In this document: piece by piece, positions 18,604 through 27,816 of the stretch
Layout: every line of letters starts with the position of its first letter
How positions within the stretch are numbered: the first letter of the stretch is position 1
Assembly (NCBI GenBank): GCA_027068415.1
Contig: JAMOTD010000007.1
Span: forward strand, 1 to 64,000
DNA: 64,000 nucleotides
DNA from: Desulfurobacteriaceae bacterium
Lineage (GTDB): Bacteria > Aquificota > Aquificia > Desulfurobacteriales > Desulfurobacteriaceae
Reading direction: 5' to 3'
Made by a program: the position numbers and the translations under genes
Notes under the pieces: model-generated
Told to the model about the DNA's origin: nothing
The model's input: only the letters and a program-made list of their open reading frames with translations
Database searches by the model: none

Positions 18604-19428
18604 ATGGAGGACAGTTTCAGTATCTTAGGGGTTGAAAGGGATGCCTGCGAAGAGGCCGTAAACGAAGGGAGAGAGCACGAAATAAAACACTTCGTCTTTG
18701 AAGACCTACTTGATACCCACGAGAAGCTAATCTGCTACAGGAAAGAGTTAGGGGAGTTCTCGGTCTACTCCTACGTACTCAAAAAAGAAAAACTCTCCTT
18801 CTTCTCAAGGGAAGAGGAGAGGGAGCTGGGTTGTTATTTGGGATACAGGGGAGGAAGTTTATACACCTTTGAGGACTTTAACTTCAAAATCAACTCCCTT
18901 GAGGAGTTTACCCTTCTAACCGAAGCAGTTGAAATCACCTCAGGGGTCAGCTTCTACTTTGAGCTGTGCAACCTCTGCCAGCTTCCGGAGGAGTTAAAAG
19001 GGGAGCTTGACGTAATCCTGACCGTTTACGGAAAAGAGGTTAAGAAACTGCCTCCCCTCTCAAGGTTTGACCAGGTTGCCGACGAGAACAGGGAGATTTT
19101 AAAGCTGGCGGTAAAGGGGAACGAGAAGGCTATTGAGAAGCTGGAGAGGGAAGTGGGGGAGGAGGAGACAAGGAGGCTCCTGTCGGAGCTCAAGAGACAC
19201 CCGGAGGAGCTCTTTGACACCTGCGTCTTCCCCTCAGGCAACTCCTACTTCATAGTCGGAATAGTAACTGCCGTTAAGGAGGTTGAGTTTGAGGGGAGGG
19301 AGCTCCTGTCCATAGACCTCTTTGCCGAGGAGCTTGAGTTTACGCTCCTAACGGCAAACAAGGTAGAGCTGGCCGAAGGAGAGAGGCTTTCGGTTAATGG
19401 TAAAATGTTTGGGGTTGCAGTAGTTTAG
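18604..19428 (+). CDS. Unrecognised conserved-looking protein
   Basis: I do not recognise a family. The 274-residue protein is acidic, with no signal peptide or membrane segment. It contains seven cysteines, including CNLC near residue 122, a Lys/Glu-rich helical stretch at about 155-200 ([20 protein letters not shown]) and a beta-rich end. GAAAGGGGAGACTTT precedes the ATG. It stands between ndk and the FAH-family gene, which starts 12 bases on. Base composition matches its neighbours, so nothing suggests recent transfer. The helical middle resembles a signalling or adaptor domain, but this is a guess. Confidence 0.7.
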   Translation: MEDSFSILGVERDACEEAVNEGREHEIKHFVFEDLLDTHEKLICYRKELGEFSVYSYVLKKEKLSFFSREEERELGCYLGYRGGSLYTFEDFNFKINSLEEFTLLTEAVEITSGVSFYFELCNLCQLPEELKGELDVILTVYGKEVKKLPPLSRFDQVADENREILKLAVKGNEKAIEKLEREVGEEETRRLLSELKRHPEELFDTCVFPSGNSYFIVGIVTAVKEVEFEGRELLSIDLFAEELEFTLLTANKVELAEGERLSVNGKMFGVAVV

Positions 19429-19439
19429 GGGGTGATAAG

Positions 19440-20216
19440 GTGAAGATAGGAAGGTTTAAGTACGGGGAGAGAACCCTTTTCGGGATTATAAAGGGAAGAG
19501 AGGTCGTCCCCGTTAGGGAAAGCAGAGTTTCTGAGCTTATGGAGAGCATAACTCCGACCGACGAGAGGATTTCCGTAAGGGAGCTTAAGTTCCTCTCCCC
19601 CACGAGGCCCACAAAGATTGTAGCGGTAGGCCTCAATTACAAGGCCCACGCAGAGGAGATGGGCAAACCCCTCCCCGAAGAGCCCCTCCTCTTCTTAAAG
19701 CCCTCAACGGCGGTTATAGCAAACAAGATGAGGATTATCCTCCCGACGATGTCCCAAAGGGTTGACTACGAGGGAGAGCTGGCAGTAGTAATCGGAAAGA
19801 AGTGCAGGAAAGTAAGCCCCGAAGAGGCAAAGGAGTACATTCTCGGCTACTCCTGTTTTAACGACGTTACGGCAAGGGACTTACAGCAGAAGGACGTTCA
19901 GTACACGAGGGCCAAATCATTTGACACATTCGCCCCCTACGGTCCGTGGATAGCAACCGACGTTGACCCCATCGGGCTTAAAATTACAACAAGAGTTAAC
20001 GGAGAGGTAAAGCAGGAGGGGAACACCGAGGACATGATTTTCTCCCCCTTTGAGCTGGTCTCCTTCATCTCTCAAATAATGACTCTCCTGCCGGGAGACG
20101 TTATAGCAACGGGAACCCCCCCGGGAGTGGGGCCCCTGAGCGAGGGGGACAGGGTTGAGGTTGAGATAGAGGGAATAGGAACCCTCATAAACTACGTGGT
20201 AAAGGAGGAGGGCTAA
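19440..20216 (+). CDS. Fumarylacetoacetate hydrolase family protein
   Basis: FAH-family enzymes cleave or decarboxylate beta-keto acids with a divalent metal; members include fumarylpyruvate hydrolase and oxaloacetate decarboxylase. The 258-residue protein has [19 protein letters not shown] near residue 60, the metal-binding [14 protein letters not shown] near 105, the block [11 protein letters not shown] with [12 protein letters not shown], and [18 protein letters not shown] near 215. The two Glu and the Asp needed for metal binding appear present. The start is GTG at 19440 after AGGGGGTGATAAG. Substrate is unknown. Its TAA interlocks with the stop of the opposing helicase. Confidence 0.87.
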   Translation: MKIGRFKYGERTLFGIIKGREVVPVRESRVSELMESITPTDERISVRELKFLSPTRPTKIVAVGLNYKAHAEEMGKPLPEEPLLFLKPSTAVIANKMRIILPTMSQRVDYEGELAVVIGKKCRKVSPEEAKEYILGYSCFNDVTARDLQQKDVQYTRAKSFDTFAPYGPWIATDVDPIGLKITTRVNGEVKQEGNTEDMIFSPFELVSFISQIMTLLPGDVIATGTPPGVGPLSEGDRVEVEIEGIGTLINYVVKEEG

Positions 20217-22384
20217 CCCTTCAGGGAGTAAAAGCGCCCCCTCTCCTTAACGTAATCTATAAACTCCCTGTAAGTGGGGTGGCTGCTGAGGGTCTTTGAG
20301 TTCCCTATAGCTATTAACTTCCTGCGGGGTCTTGTTATCGCTACGTTTAACCTCCTTAAATCCTTCAGAAAGCCTATTTCCCCCTCGTCATTGGAGCGGA
20401 CAAAACTAATAATTATCGTCTCCTTCTCCCTTCCCTGGAAACCGTCAACCGAGTTAACCTCAACCTTCAGCTCCTTCTCAATCAGAAGCTGCTTTATCAG
20501 TTTAACCTGAGCGGCGTAGGGAGTAATTATGCCTATATCCCTCTTATCAAGCCCCATTCTGTGCAGGAGGTGGGCAAGCTCAACGGCCAGCTTGGCTTCC
20601 TCGTAGTTTTCATAGGAGGTTGAGCCCTTGGGCTGAAACTCGTAGGCGTTGATTTTGGAAGTATCAAGGAAGGCCAGAGGCTCACGGGGGTCTAAAACTT
20701 CCTTAAACTTCTCGGGCTCCTTAACTCCCAAATCTACAAGGGTGTGTTCTTTAACCTCAGGAGCGGCGACCAGCTTCCCTCCGTAGAAGTGACGGCTGGG
20801 GAAGTCCATAATCTTCTCGTTCATCCTGTACTGGACTGTAAGCATCGTTGAGAGCTCCCCGTGCTCCTCAATCAGCCTCTCAAAGAGCGTCCTCTCAAGC
20901 TCTTTGGCCTCTTCACTCACAACCGTAGGGGGGAGCTGCTTGTGGTCGCCGGCTATGTAGAACTTATCTGCCCTCATAATCGGAATAAGGGTGGAGGGTT
21001 CAACCTGCTGGCTCCCCTCGTCTATAACGGCAACGTCAAAGTGGAAGCCCTCAAGGAGCTCCGACTTCACCATTGAGTTGGTTGAGATAACGACGTCGGC
21101 ATCGGCAATAATCTCCCTGTAAACTATCGCCTCCATTTCCTTTAAAGCCTTAATCCTTACGTCAATCTCGTAGTTGGCCAAAATCCAGTTGGCCATTGAG
21201 CGCATTACCTTCTTGGGAACGCCCCTGAAACTCTTGCCCTTCCTTCCGAAGTAGACAATCTCCTCGTCGCTCATTCCCCTCCTCAAGGCGGGGGTGGGCT
21301 TTGTAAACTGGTCCCTCTTCTCTATGAGCTCCTTTACCCTTTCCCAGCCCTCTTTAATCTTGGAGCTCTTTTCGTGCTCCTCAAAGAGGGCGTAGATTGA
21401 GAACCTCTCAAGCTCCTCAAGAACCCTCGCAGGGTGGCCGATTCTGACCAGCTTTAGCTCGGAGTACTTTGAGAGGTTCAGGAGTATGTTGTCAGCGGCT
21501 ACGTTTGAGTCGGCAGTGGCAATAACCTTTTTTCCCTCCTTAACGAGCTGAACGATAAGCTCGGTTATCGTACTGGTCTTGCCCGTTCCCGGAGGGCCGT
21601 GAATAAGGAAGAAGTCGGGAGCTCCCAGGGCAAGGGAGACGGCCCTCCTCTGGGTCTCGTTTAACCTTGAATCGGCAGGCTCAAACTCAACCGCCTCAGC
21701 TACAGGTTCGGGAGAAGTAAGACCTATGATTTTATTCCTCAGCTCCCTCTGTCTGCCGGTTGCGTGGCGGAGCTCCTCAAGGTTCTCCTCCATTCTCTTG
21801 AAAGTAACGTCGTTAACGTAGAGGTCTATCCTGACTCCCTTCTTGTAGACCCAGTTGGGAGGGCTGTTATCAAAGGCAACGGTTATGGTCTTCTCGGTTA
21901 TCCTTACCACCGTTCCTAAGAGGTCGCTCTTTAAGGGGTTCCCCTTACTGACCAGGACAACGTCTCCGGTAGAAATCTCCGTCTCTATGGGCTTTTCCCT
22001 CCAGAACCTTACAAGGTGAAGGTGGAACTTCGTTCCGGCCTTCGTCCCCTTCAGGTCAAGGATTGCCCTGCCCAGGAGCTCCCTCTCTTTACCCGAGAGC
22101 CTCCTGATTTCCTCCTCCTGAAATTCAATCTCTGCAAGCCTTTCAAGGTCAATCAAGTACTTAAACCTCTCAACGTAGCTGTGGACAGCCTTAATCTCCC
22201 TCTCTTCTTCGGGTGAGGGCTGGAGCTCGGGGTAAACGGCGCTTAAGGAGTCGTCCTTGAGGTAAATAAGGGTCTTGCCGTTAGCAACAAAAACTTCCTT
22301 AACGTCGTGCTTGCGCAGACCCAGGTGGCGGAGCTCCCTGTATAGCTTCTTACCGTCGTAGATACCTTCAAGTAAAATCGGCAT
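20213..22384 (-). CDS. SF1B DNA/RNA helicase, Upf1/IGHMBP2-like
   Basis: The 723-residue protein is an Upf1-like superfamily 1 helicase, of the kind found in archaea and thermophilic bacteria and likened to eukaryotic Smubp-2/Upf1. It has a beta-barrel (1B-type) region before the motor (residues about 160-220). The motor shows Walker [18 protein letters not shown], motif [15 protein letters not shown], motif [14 protein letters not shown], motif [15 protein letters not shown], motif [18 protein letters not shown] and motif [19 protein letters not shown]. Nucleic-acid preference cannot be told from sequence. It is a lone gene, divergent from the polysaccharide locus across a 67-base gap. Confidence 0.88.
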   Translation of the reverse strand: MPILLEGIYDGKKLYRELRHLGLRKHDVKEVFVANGKTLIYLKDDSLSAVYPELQPSPEEEREIKAVHSYVERFKYLIDLERLAEIEFQEEEIRRLSGKERELLGRAILDLKGTKAGTKFHLHLVRFWREKPIETEISTGDVVLVSKGNPLKSDLLGTVVRITEKTITVAFDNSPPNWVYKKGVRIDLYVNDVTFKRMEENLEELRHATGRQRELRNKIIGLTSPEPVAEAVEFEPADSRLNETQRRAVSLALGAPDFFLIHGPPGTGKTSTITELIVQLVKEGKKVIATADSNVAADNILLNLSKYSELKLVRIGHPARVLEELERFSIYALFEEHEKSSKIKEGWERVKELIEKRDQFTKPTPALRRGMSDEEIVYFGRKGKSFRGVPKKVMRSMANWILANYEIDVRIKALKEMEAIVYREIIADADVVISTNSMVKSELLEGFHFDVAVIDEGSQQVEPSTLIPIMRADKFYIAGDHKQLPPTVVSEEAKELERTLFERLIEEHGELSTMLTVQYRMNEKIMDFPSRHFYGGKLVAAPEVKEHTLVDLGVKEPEKFKEVLDPREPLAFLDTSKINAYEFQPKGSTSYENYEEAKLAVELAHLLHRMGLDKRDIGIITPYAAQVKLIKQLLIEKELKVEVNSVDGFQGREKETIIISFVRSNDEGEIGFLKDLRRLNVAITRPRRKLIAIGNSKTLSSHPTYREFIDYVKERGRFYSLKG

Positions 22385-22406
22385 TTCAACCTCTCTACTA
22401 AAGTTT

Positions 22407-22435
22407 TATAATTGTTAAGGTTAAATTAACCTTAA
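22407..22435 (+). promoter_or_regulatory. -10 box and 21-bp perfect palindrome ahead of the exopolysaccharide-like operon
   Basis: TATAAT at 22407-22412 is followed at once by TTAAGGTTAA-A-TTAACCTTAA (22415-22435), a perfect 10-1-10 palindrome. Its place at the expected transcription start, 16 bases before the GTG of the first gene, suits a repressor operator, or a 5' hairpin in the transcript. The site also lies 31 bases upstream of the divergent helicase start and could affect it. No cognate regulator gene is adjacent. Confidence 0.55.
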
Positions 22436-22451
22436 ACTATCGGAAATAAAA

Positions 22452-24623
22452 GTGAAGACCATAATATTACACCTGCTGCTAATCGGGGCAATTCTTTCGA
22501 CAGCAGCGAGGGGGGGAACGGTAAGCTTAGGGTACCTTGAAGGGCTTCTGCTAAAGAGAAATCCCACCCTCCTTGAAAAGGAAAAAGAGATTGAGATTTT
22601 AAAGGGAAGCCTTGAGTATCTGAAGGACGAGAGGGAGAGCTCCCACTTAACCCTTACTGCTACCTACTACCCCTCTGAGGAATACGCAAAGGAGGTGGCC
22701 GGCTACAGGTACGGCCTAACGGCGGCGGTTAAGGCCCCGGTAATAAAGAAGAGCTTTTTCAAAAAACCCCTCCTTGAAGCCCTGATTTTGGAGAAGGAGG
22801 CCGAGTACTACAGCCTGAAGAGAAAGCTCTTAACCGAGCTGAGACAGGCTTACGTTGACTACTACTATTACCGGCAGATGAAAAAAAGGGCACAGGAGAG
22901 TATAGATAATCTCCTTGTGATAAAGGACATTATCAGAGAAAGGATTGAAGAGAAGCTGGCGCTCTGGTCGGAGCTCCTTTCGGTTGAATCAAACCTTGTA
23001 GGAATAGAGACTTCCAAAATAATATTCAGAGAAAAGGAAAAGAAAGCCCTCTCAACGATAAGGGAGCTCATAGGGAACCCTGACCTCCCGCCCTTTGAGC
23101 CCCTCCTTGAGGTAAGGAACCCGGACAACGCCTACCTTCCCGACCCGACGGAAATCTACCGAGACAGCCTAAAACTTAAGGAGGTAAAGCTTTTAGAAAG
23201 GGCTTTTGAACTCCTGAGGGAGAGCTCCCAGAAAGACGAAAGCCTCTTAACCGGCTGGCTGACTCTCAGCGGAGCCCTTACGGGACAAAAAATTGGAGAC
23301 TTTCAGAAGGGAGTAAGGGTCTCCTTCAGCCTCTCCCTACCCTTAAGCAGCAGCAAACTGACCGGAGAGCTTGAGAGGGAAAAGGTTCTGAGAACGCAAA
23401 GGGAACTCCTAAGGGCAAAGATATCCCGATACGCCCTTATAACGGCAACCCAAATTCCCTACAGAAATACTCTGATTTATCAGGAGAGGATAGAGAGCTT
23501 AAAGGCCTCGGTAAGGGCCAAGAAAGAGGAGCTCAAAACCCTGAGGTTGAGGAGAGAGGCGGGTTTAACCGGAGGAACTGACAGCTACCTTAAAGAGGCT
23601 CTCCTGACGGCGGAGCTCTTTTCCGCCGAAATCTCCCTCCTTGACAGCAGAAGGGAAGTAGTAAGAACTCTCTACGCTCTTAAGGGACTGACAGAACACT
23701 CCTCCTTTGAGGAGAACTGGGAGAGACCTTCGGCGAGGGAGCTCCAAGCCTACTTCTGGCACACCGAAGGGCTTATCGGGAAGGTTCAGAGGGAGAGGGA
23801 GCTCCTTGAAAAGCTGGTCAAGTTGGGAATAAGGACGGTTTACCTCTCCCTCAACGGAAAACAGATAGAAGAATTCCTGAACAGTACCGGGGGAAACAAG
23901 AAGTTAAAAGAGTTTATAAGGAGAGCCCACGACCGGGGCATTGAAGTTCAGCTCCTACTGGGGGAAAACACCTGGATATACCCGGAAAACAGGGATAAGC
24001 TCCTTGAGATTGTGGAGCTCTTCAACAGGTTCAACATCTACGCCGGCAGAGACGGCTTCAGTGCACTCCACCTTGACGTTGAGCCCCACGCCCTCCCCGG
24101 CTGGAAGGAGTCAAAGGGGAGACTGGCGGAGCTCTACATAGAGACCCTAAATGAGGTCAAAAACACCTGCGAAAAACCGGTCTTCGCCGACATCTCTCCA
24201 CAGTACGACGGAGTAAACTACGGGGAGGAGAGTTTAACTGAAGCCGTTATTGAGACCGTTAACGGAGTTAACGTTATGTGCTACTCAACAAACATCAACC
24301 ACCTGAAGAGGAAAGCTCGCCAGTACGCAAGGCTCAGCCTGAGGGAGCTTAAACCGGTTTTAATCTCCCTGTCGGTTGAGAGGGAGCTCCCTCCCTCAGA
24401 GTCGTTTTTTAGAAAACCCAAGGAGGAGTTTGAAAAGGCCGTCAGGACAATCAGACTTGAAGGGATAAAAGCAGTGGCCGTTCAGAACTTGACCGATTTT
24501 ATAGCCTACACCGAAGGGGAGAAAGCCCAGCAGAGGCCAAAGAGGAAAAAGAGAAGAGGCGGGCACATTAAACTCGTCTTCTTAAACCCCAACAACTTAC
24601 CCAAGGAAATTGCAATCAGATGA
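22452..24623 (+). CDS. TolC-like outer-membrane factor fused to a (beta/alpha)8 hydrolase-like domain
   Basis: The 723-residue protein has a signal peptide (to about residue 22) and then two parts. Residues about 25-425 look like a TolC/outer-membrane efflux protein: paired long amphipathic helices, VSLGYLEGLLLKRNPTLLEKE, a YVDYYYYRQMKKRAQES segment, then a second repeat with RVSFSLSLPLSS strands. Residues about 430-690 look like a TIM-barrel glycosidase of uncertain family: ELLEKLVKLGIRTVYLSL, FIRRAHDRGIEVQLLL, FSALHLDVEPHALPGW with acidic pair Asp542/Glu544, then KPVFADIS, GVNVMCYSTN and GIKAVAVQN, as successive strands. The tail is basic. It would form the exit duct and perhaps trim the exported polymer. 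GTG start; next gene overlaps by four bases. Confidence 0.75.
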   Translation: MKTIILHLLLIGAILSTAARGGTVSLGYLEGLLLKRNPTLLEKEKEIEILKGSLEYLKDERESSHLTLTATYYPSEEYAKEVAGYRYGLTAAVKAPVIKKSFFKKPLLEALILEKEAEYYSLKRKLLTELRQAYVDYYYYRQMKKRAQESIDNLLVIKDIIRERIEEKLALWSELLSVESNLVGIETSKIIFREKEKKALSTIRELIGNPDLPPFEPLLEVRNPDNAYLPDPTEIYRDSLKLKEVKLLERAFELLRESSQKDESLLTGWLTLSGALTGQKIGDFQKGVRVSFSLSLPLSSSKLTGELEREKVLRTQRELLRAKISRYALITATQIPYRNTLIYQERIESLKASVRAKKEELKTLRLRREAGLTGGTDSYLKEALLTAELFSAEISLLDSRREVVRTLYALKGLTEHSSFEENWERPSARELQAYFWHTEGLIGKVQRERELLEKLVKLGIRTVYLSLNGKQIEEFLNSTGGNKKLKEFIRRAHDRGIEVQLLLGENTWIYPENRDKLLEIVELFNRFNIYAGRDGFSALHLDVEPHALPGWKESKGRLAELYIETLNEVKNTCEKPVFADISPQYDGVNYGEESLTEAVIETVNGVNVMCYSTNINHLKRKARQYARLSLRELKPVLISLSVERELPPSESFFRKPKEEFEKAVRTIRLEGIKAVAVQNLTDFIAYTEGEKAQQRPKRKKRRGGHIKLVFLNPNNLPKEIAIR

Positions 24624-25801
24624 GAAGGTTCTCAATTTCAAGGAAACTTAGGGAGAGGTTTAGGGCTCCCACTCCCCTTGAGGTTGAGCACCCTCCGCCG
24701 ATTCCTCCCTCAAAGGCGAGGAAGTGGTTCTTAAGGATAGCAAGCCTCTTAATATTCGGAGGACTACTGATAATAATCTTTAAGGAGTTCCTAACCTACA
24801 GGTTCTCCGGGGTAGTGGAGCCGGAAAAGTCGGTTATCTACTCAACAGTACCGGGCAGGTTTAAACCGAGAGTAAAGGTAGGAGACGACGTTGAAAAAGG
24901 CCAGGTGATAGGGGTAATAGAAAATCCGGTAAAGAAACAGGAGATTAAAGCCCTTAGGGAGAGGATTGAGAAGCTGAAGGAGCTCAAAGAGGAGCTCCTC
25001 ACGGCAGGCAGAAAGGCCGTAAAGAGGGAGGAGAGCCTGACCTTGCTTAGAGTTCCGTCGGTAAAAGCCCTTGAGAAAGAAATCCGAGTACTTGAAGGCA
25101 AGAAAAGGGAGCTCCTTATGGAAGAGGAAGAGCTCAAAGAGAAGGCTGAAAAGGTTAGGGAGCTAATAAAAAAGGGCTATGCAACCCTTTACGACTTAGC
25201 CCCCATTGAGAATAGGCTAAAAAAGATAAAGGACGAGCTGGCAAAAACTGAAGTTGAGCTTGAAAAGGCCGAAGAGGAGCTGAAGAAAACGCTGTACTTG
25301 GCAAGGGTAGGGGAGCCCCCCAACCCTCTACTACCGGCAGCGGCCTCCGTTGAGAGCCAGATTGAGCAAATAAAAGCTTTAATAGAAAAGTTAAAGGAGG
25401 AGAGTTCCTACAAAATAATTGCCCCGTTTAAGGCAAGGGTCTCCTACCTCTTCCCTCCCGATTCAACAATCACGTCGGGGGAGAAGATTGCAGAACTCCT
25501 GAAAGAGAGGAGCTACAGGGTCATAGCCTACGTGCCTCCGAAGGTCGTAAACAAACTGAAAGTGGGAGACAAAGCCCTCGTGAAGCTCCCCTCAGGAAAG
25601 GTTTTAAAGGGAGAGATAGTAAAAGTAAGGCCACAACTTATACTTAAACCCTTTTTCCTCGTAGGCCCCTTGGAGAAGAGGGAGCTCAACGGAGAGGTAG
25701 AGATAATCCTTAAAGAGGGAGAAGATGCCGTTTACGAGAACCTTCCCGTTACTGTTGTTATTCCTAAGCTTCAGCTTAAACTCTTTGGGAGCGGAAGTTG
25801 A
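24620..25801 (+). CDS. HlyD-type membrane fusion (adaptor) protein
   Basis: Periplasmic adaptors of this type join an inner-membrane machine to a TolC duct. The 393-residue protein has a short basic cytoplasmic head with a proline-rich stretch and one membrane helix at about 37-58. A half-lipoyl motif follows (SVIYSTVPGRFKPRVKVGDDVEKGQ, in two parts), then a long coiled-coil hairpin at about 105-265, the second lipoyl half (SSYKIIAPFKARVSYLFPP) and a beta-barrel domain. It overlaps the TolC-like gene by four bases (ATGA), so the two are made together. No ABC or RND pump lies nearby; the only membrane transporter-like neighbour is the GT2 synthase. Confidence 0.82.
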   Translation: MRRFSISRKLRERFRAPTPLEVEHPPPIPPSKARKWFLRIASLLIFGGLLIIIFKEFLTYRFSGVVEPEKSVIYSTVPGRFKPRVKVGDDVEKGQVIGVIENPVKKQEIKALRERIEKLKELKEELLTAGRKAVKREESLTLLRVPSVKALEKEIRVLEGKKRELLMEEEELKEKAEKVRELIKKGYATLYDLAPIENRLKKIKDELAKTEVELEKAEEELKKTLYLARVGEPPNPLLPAAASVESQIEQIKALIEKLKEESSYKIIAPFKARVSYLFPPDSTITSGEKIAELLKERSYRVIAYVPPKVVNKLKVGDKALVKLPSGKVLKGEIVKVRPQLILKPFFLVGPLEKRELNGEVEIILKEGEDAVYENLPVTVVIPKLQLKLFGSGS

Positions 25802-26447
25802 GTACGAGGTTCTGAGTAAGAGAGGAGCCCTTGGAAGAAGGGCAGATGTCTTCTTTAACTGTCCGACTAAATCCGCCCCCGACTACACCCTTAGCGTAGA
25901 GAAGGTAGAGGGAGGAGTTTTAATTGAGCTGAGCTTCTCCTCCTCAAAGCTCCACCTGAAACAGCCCCTAAAGGAAGAGGAGAAACTCTCAAAAAGTGCA
26001 CTGCTCTTTGAAGTGGAAAAAACGGGAGAAGTTAAGGAGCTCGCTCAGGTTCCCTTTAAGGGAAGGGAGATAAGACTTGAAAACCTCAACCCTCAAAAAA
26101 GATACCTGCTCAGGTATCTCGTTGAGCTTCCTCCGGGAGACGACTCGGTGCCGGCACCAGAGATAGAGGAAGAGAAAGGAGTTGAGTTCAGGGTTTCAGT
26201 CTTCTTCCCTAAAGGCTCTTACCGACTAAACAAAGAAGCAAAATTCCTCCTTGACGGGGTAAAACCGCTAACCAAGAGCTGTAAAGTAAGAATAGTCGGG
26301 TACGCCGACTCAACAAAGATAGTTAGAGCAAAGGTTGAGTCAAACGCCGCCCTTGCCAAAAAGAGAGCCCTTTCCGTACTCAACTACTTAGGAGTAAACG
26401 ATGAAGATAGAGAGAGTAATAATAAGAGAGGGAGCGACAGAGAGTAA
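25725..26447 (+). CDS. Periplasmic protein with a shortened OmpA-like domain
   Basis: The 240-residue protein starts with a clear signal peptide (MPFTRTFPLLLLFLSFSLNS, cut near residue 22), coded inside the last 77 bases of the HlyD gene in another frame. The middle is beta-rich and includes a fibronectin-like stretch (EIRLENLNPQKRYLLRYLVELPPG). The end resembles an OmpA/Pal peptidoglycan-binding domain: FFPKGSYRLNKEAKFLLDGV, VRIVGYADST, NAALAKKRALSVLNYLGV. Family members normally add a last strand; here the chain stops in a polar tail that overlaps the next gene by 47 bases, so the domain may be cut short. It may anchor the export complex to the cell wall. Confidence 0.65.
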   Translation: MPFTRTFPLLLLFLSFSLNSLGAEVEYEVLSKRGALGRRADVFFNCPTKSAPDYTLSVEKVEGGVLIELSFSSSKLHLKQPLKEEEKLSKSALLFEVEKTGEVKELAQVPFKGREIRLENLNPQKRYLLRYLVELPPGDDSVPAPEIEEEKGVEFRVSVFFPKGSYRLNKEAKFLLDGVKPLTKSCKVRIVGYADSTKIVRAKVESNAALAKKRALSVLNYLGVNDEDRESNNKRGSDRE

Positions 26448-27816
26448 GGAACTCCTATTCAGGGAGCCGGAAGAGGCATTGGCGGAGCTCAGCAGAAGAG
26501 CCCTTTTTGACTCTCCCCACCTCTTTTTCATTGAGGCAAAAAGCCGAAAATTCGTTGATAGGGCAGTAAAAGTTTTAAGGAAGGAGCCCGAGAGCTCCCT
26601 CTCCCCCATCTTCTCAAATCTTGAGCCGACAAAGGAGCTCCTAAGGCTCATAGACGGCATCGAAGCTTCGATTACCGAAGAGCTACTCGAAAAAGCAGAA
26701 AAAATATGGGAAGTTCTAACGAAACTGACACCAAACCCCTACGCAATAACCCTACCGGAAAACTGGAGGATGAATTTCCTCCGTTTTCTCCTCTCAAGAC
26801 AGATAGACGAAGTTGAACCCCTCTTAAAAAAAGACTCCGTAATAGGCTTCTTCTGGCCGGAGGCGGCAATAATTCTAAGAAAAGATGAAGCGGGAAAGGA
26901 GTGGGAAGACTTAGAGCTGATGAAAAGGCAGAAAATCTTTACCTCTGACACGAAAAATAAAACCTCTCTCTGTCCGTTCTGCGGCTACTACAACCTGATT
27001 TTAAGGGAGATTTGCCCCTCCTGCGGCTCGGTGAAAATCAGGCTTGAGGAGTTCATCCACCACTACTCCTGCGGCTACATAGGTCCTGCCAGCGAGTTTC
27101 AAGTGGGAGATAAGTTAATCTGTCCCAAGTGCCACGAGGAGCTCAAGCACATAGGGGTAGATTACGACAAGCCCCTTGAAAAGTTTACATGTGAGGAGTG
27201 TAAAAGCATTTTCACTGAGCCCGACTTGAGCGTTTTGTGTGCCAACTGTTCAAAAATCTTCCCTCCGGAAGATATAAAAGAGGAGGTAATCAACGCCTAC
27301 CTCTTTACCCCCTTCGGGAAACTGGTTGCGACCGAGGGTAAGTTTCCTCTCAACGTCTTTGAAGAGCTCTCGGTTCAGCTCGGAATAATCGGGTTTAACC
27401 CTTTCCTCTACATACTTGACAAGTTCCTGAAGCTCGTAAAGAGATACCCCGAAAGGCGGTTCTGCGTCTTGGGGCTGAAGCTAATAGTTAAAGAAGAGGC
27501 GATAACAACGGCTCCGACAAAGGTGAGGCTCTTCTTAAAAGACCTTGTTGCGGTTATTAAGGAGAACGTAAGGAGCTCCGACATAATAAGCTCGTCGGAG
27601 AAAAGGTACATCCTTATACTCCTGCCGGAAACCCTTCCCGAAGGTGCAAAGGTGGTAGCCCAGAGAATTGCAAAAAAAGTTGAAGAGTTGTTAAACTTAA
27701 ACGGCCTCACAAACCTCATTGAGTTTAAAGAGAGCTACCTGTGTGCCGACGGAGAAGGAGAAATCCCAACGGCAGAGGAGTTTATAAAGAGGCTCTTTGA
27801 AGAGCTTGAGAAATGA
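26401..27816 (+). CDS. Zinc-ribbon (TackOD1-like) protein with degenerate GGDEF domain
   Basis: The 471-residue cytoplasmic protein has a helical N-terminus (1-185) and then a run of Cys pairs from residue 191 to about 283 (CPFC, CPSC, CPKC, CEEC, CANC). With EFIHHYSCGYIGPASEF and KHIGVDYDKPLEKFTC between them, these match the TackOD1 metal-binding output domain as I recall it. The last 140 residues follow a GGDEF-like plan (VAVIKENVRSSDIIS, KRYILILLPETLPEGAKVVAQRI), but the GGDEF signature is absent, so it should not make c-di-GMP. It probably regulates the downstream GT2 synthase, whose start overlaps its stop by four bases. Confidence 0.7.
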   Translation: MKIERVIIREGATESKELLFREPEEALAELSRRALFDSPHLFFIEAKSRKFVDRAVKVLRKEPESSLSPIFSNLEPTKELLRLIDGIEASITEELLEKAEKIWEVLTKLTPNPYAITLPENWRMNFLRFLLSRQIDEVEPLLKKDSVIGFFWPEAAIILRKDEAGKEWEDLELMKRQKIFTSDTKNKTSLCPFCGYYNLILREICPSCGSVKIRLEEFIHHYSCGYIGPASEFQVGDKLICPKCHEELKHIGVDYDKPLEKFTCEECKSIFTEPDLSVLCANCSKIFPPEDIKEEVINAYLFTPFGKLVATEGKFPLNVFEELSVQLGIIGFNPFLYILDKFLKLVKRYPERRFCVLGLKLIVKEEAITTAPTKVRLFLKDLVAVIKENVRSSDIISSSEKRYILILLPETLPEGAKVVAQRIAKKVEELLNLNGLTNLIEFKESYLCADGEGEIPTAEEFIKRLFEELEK

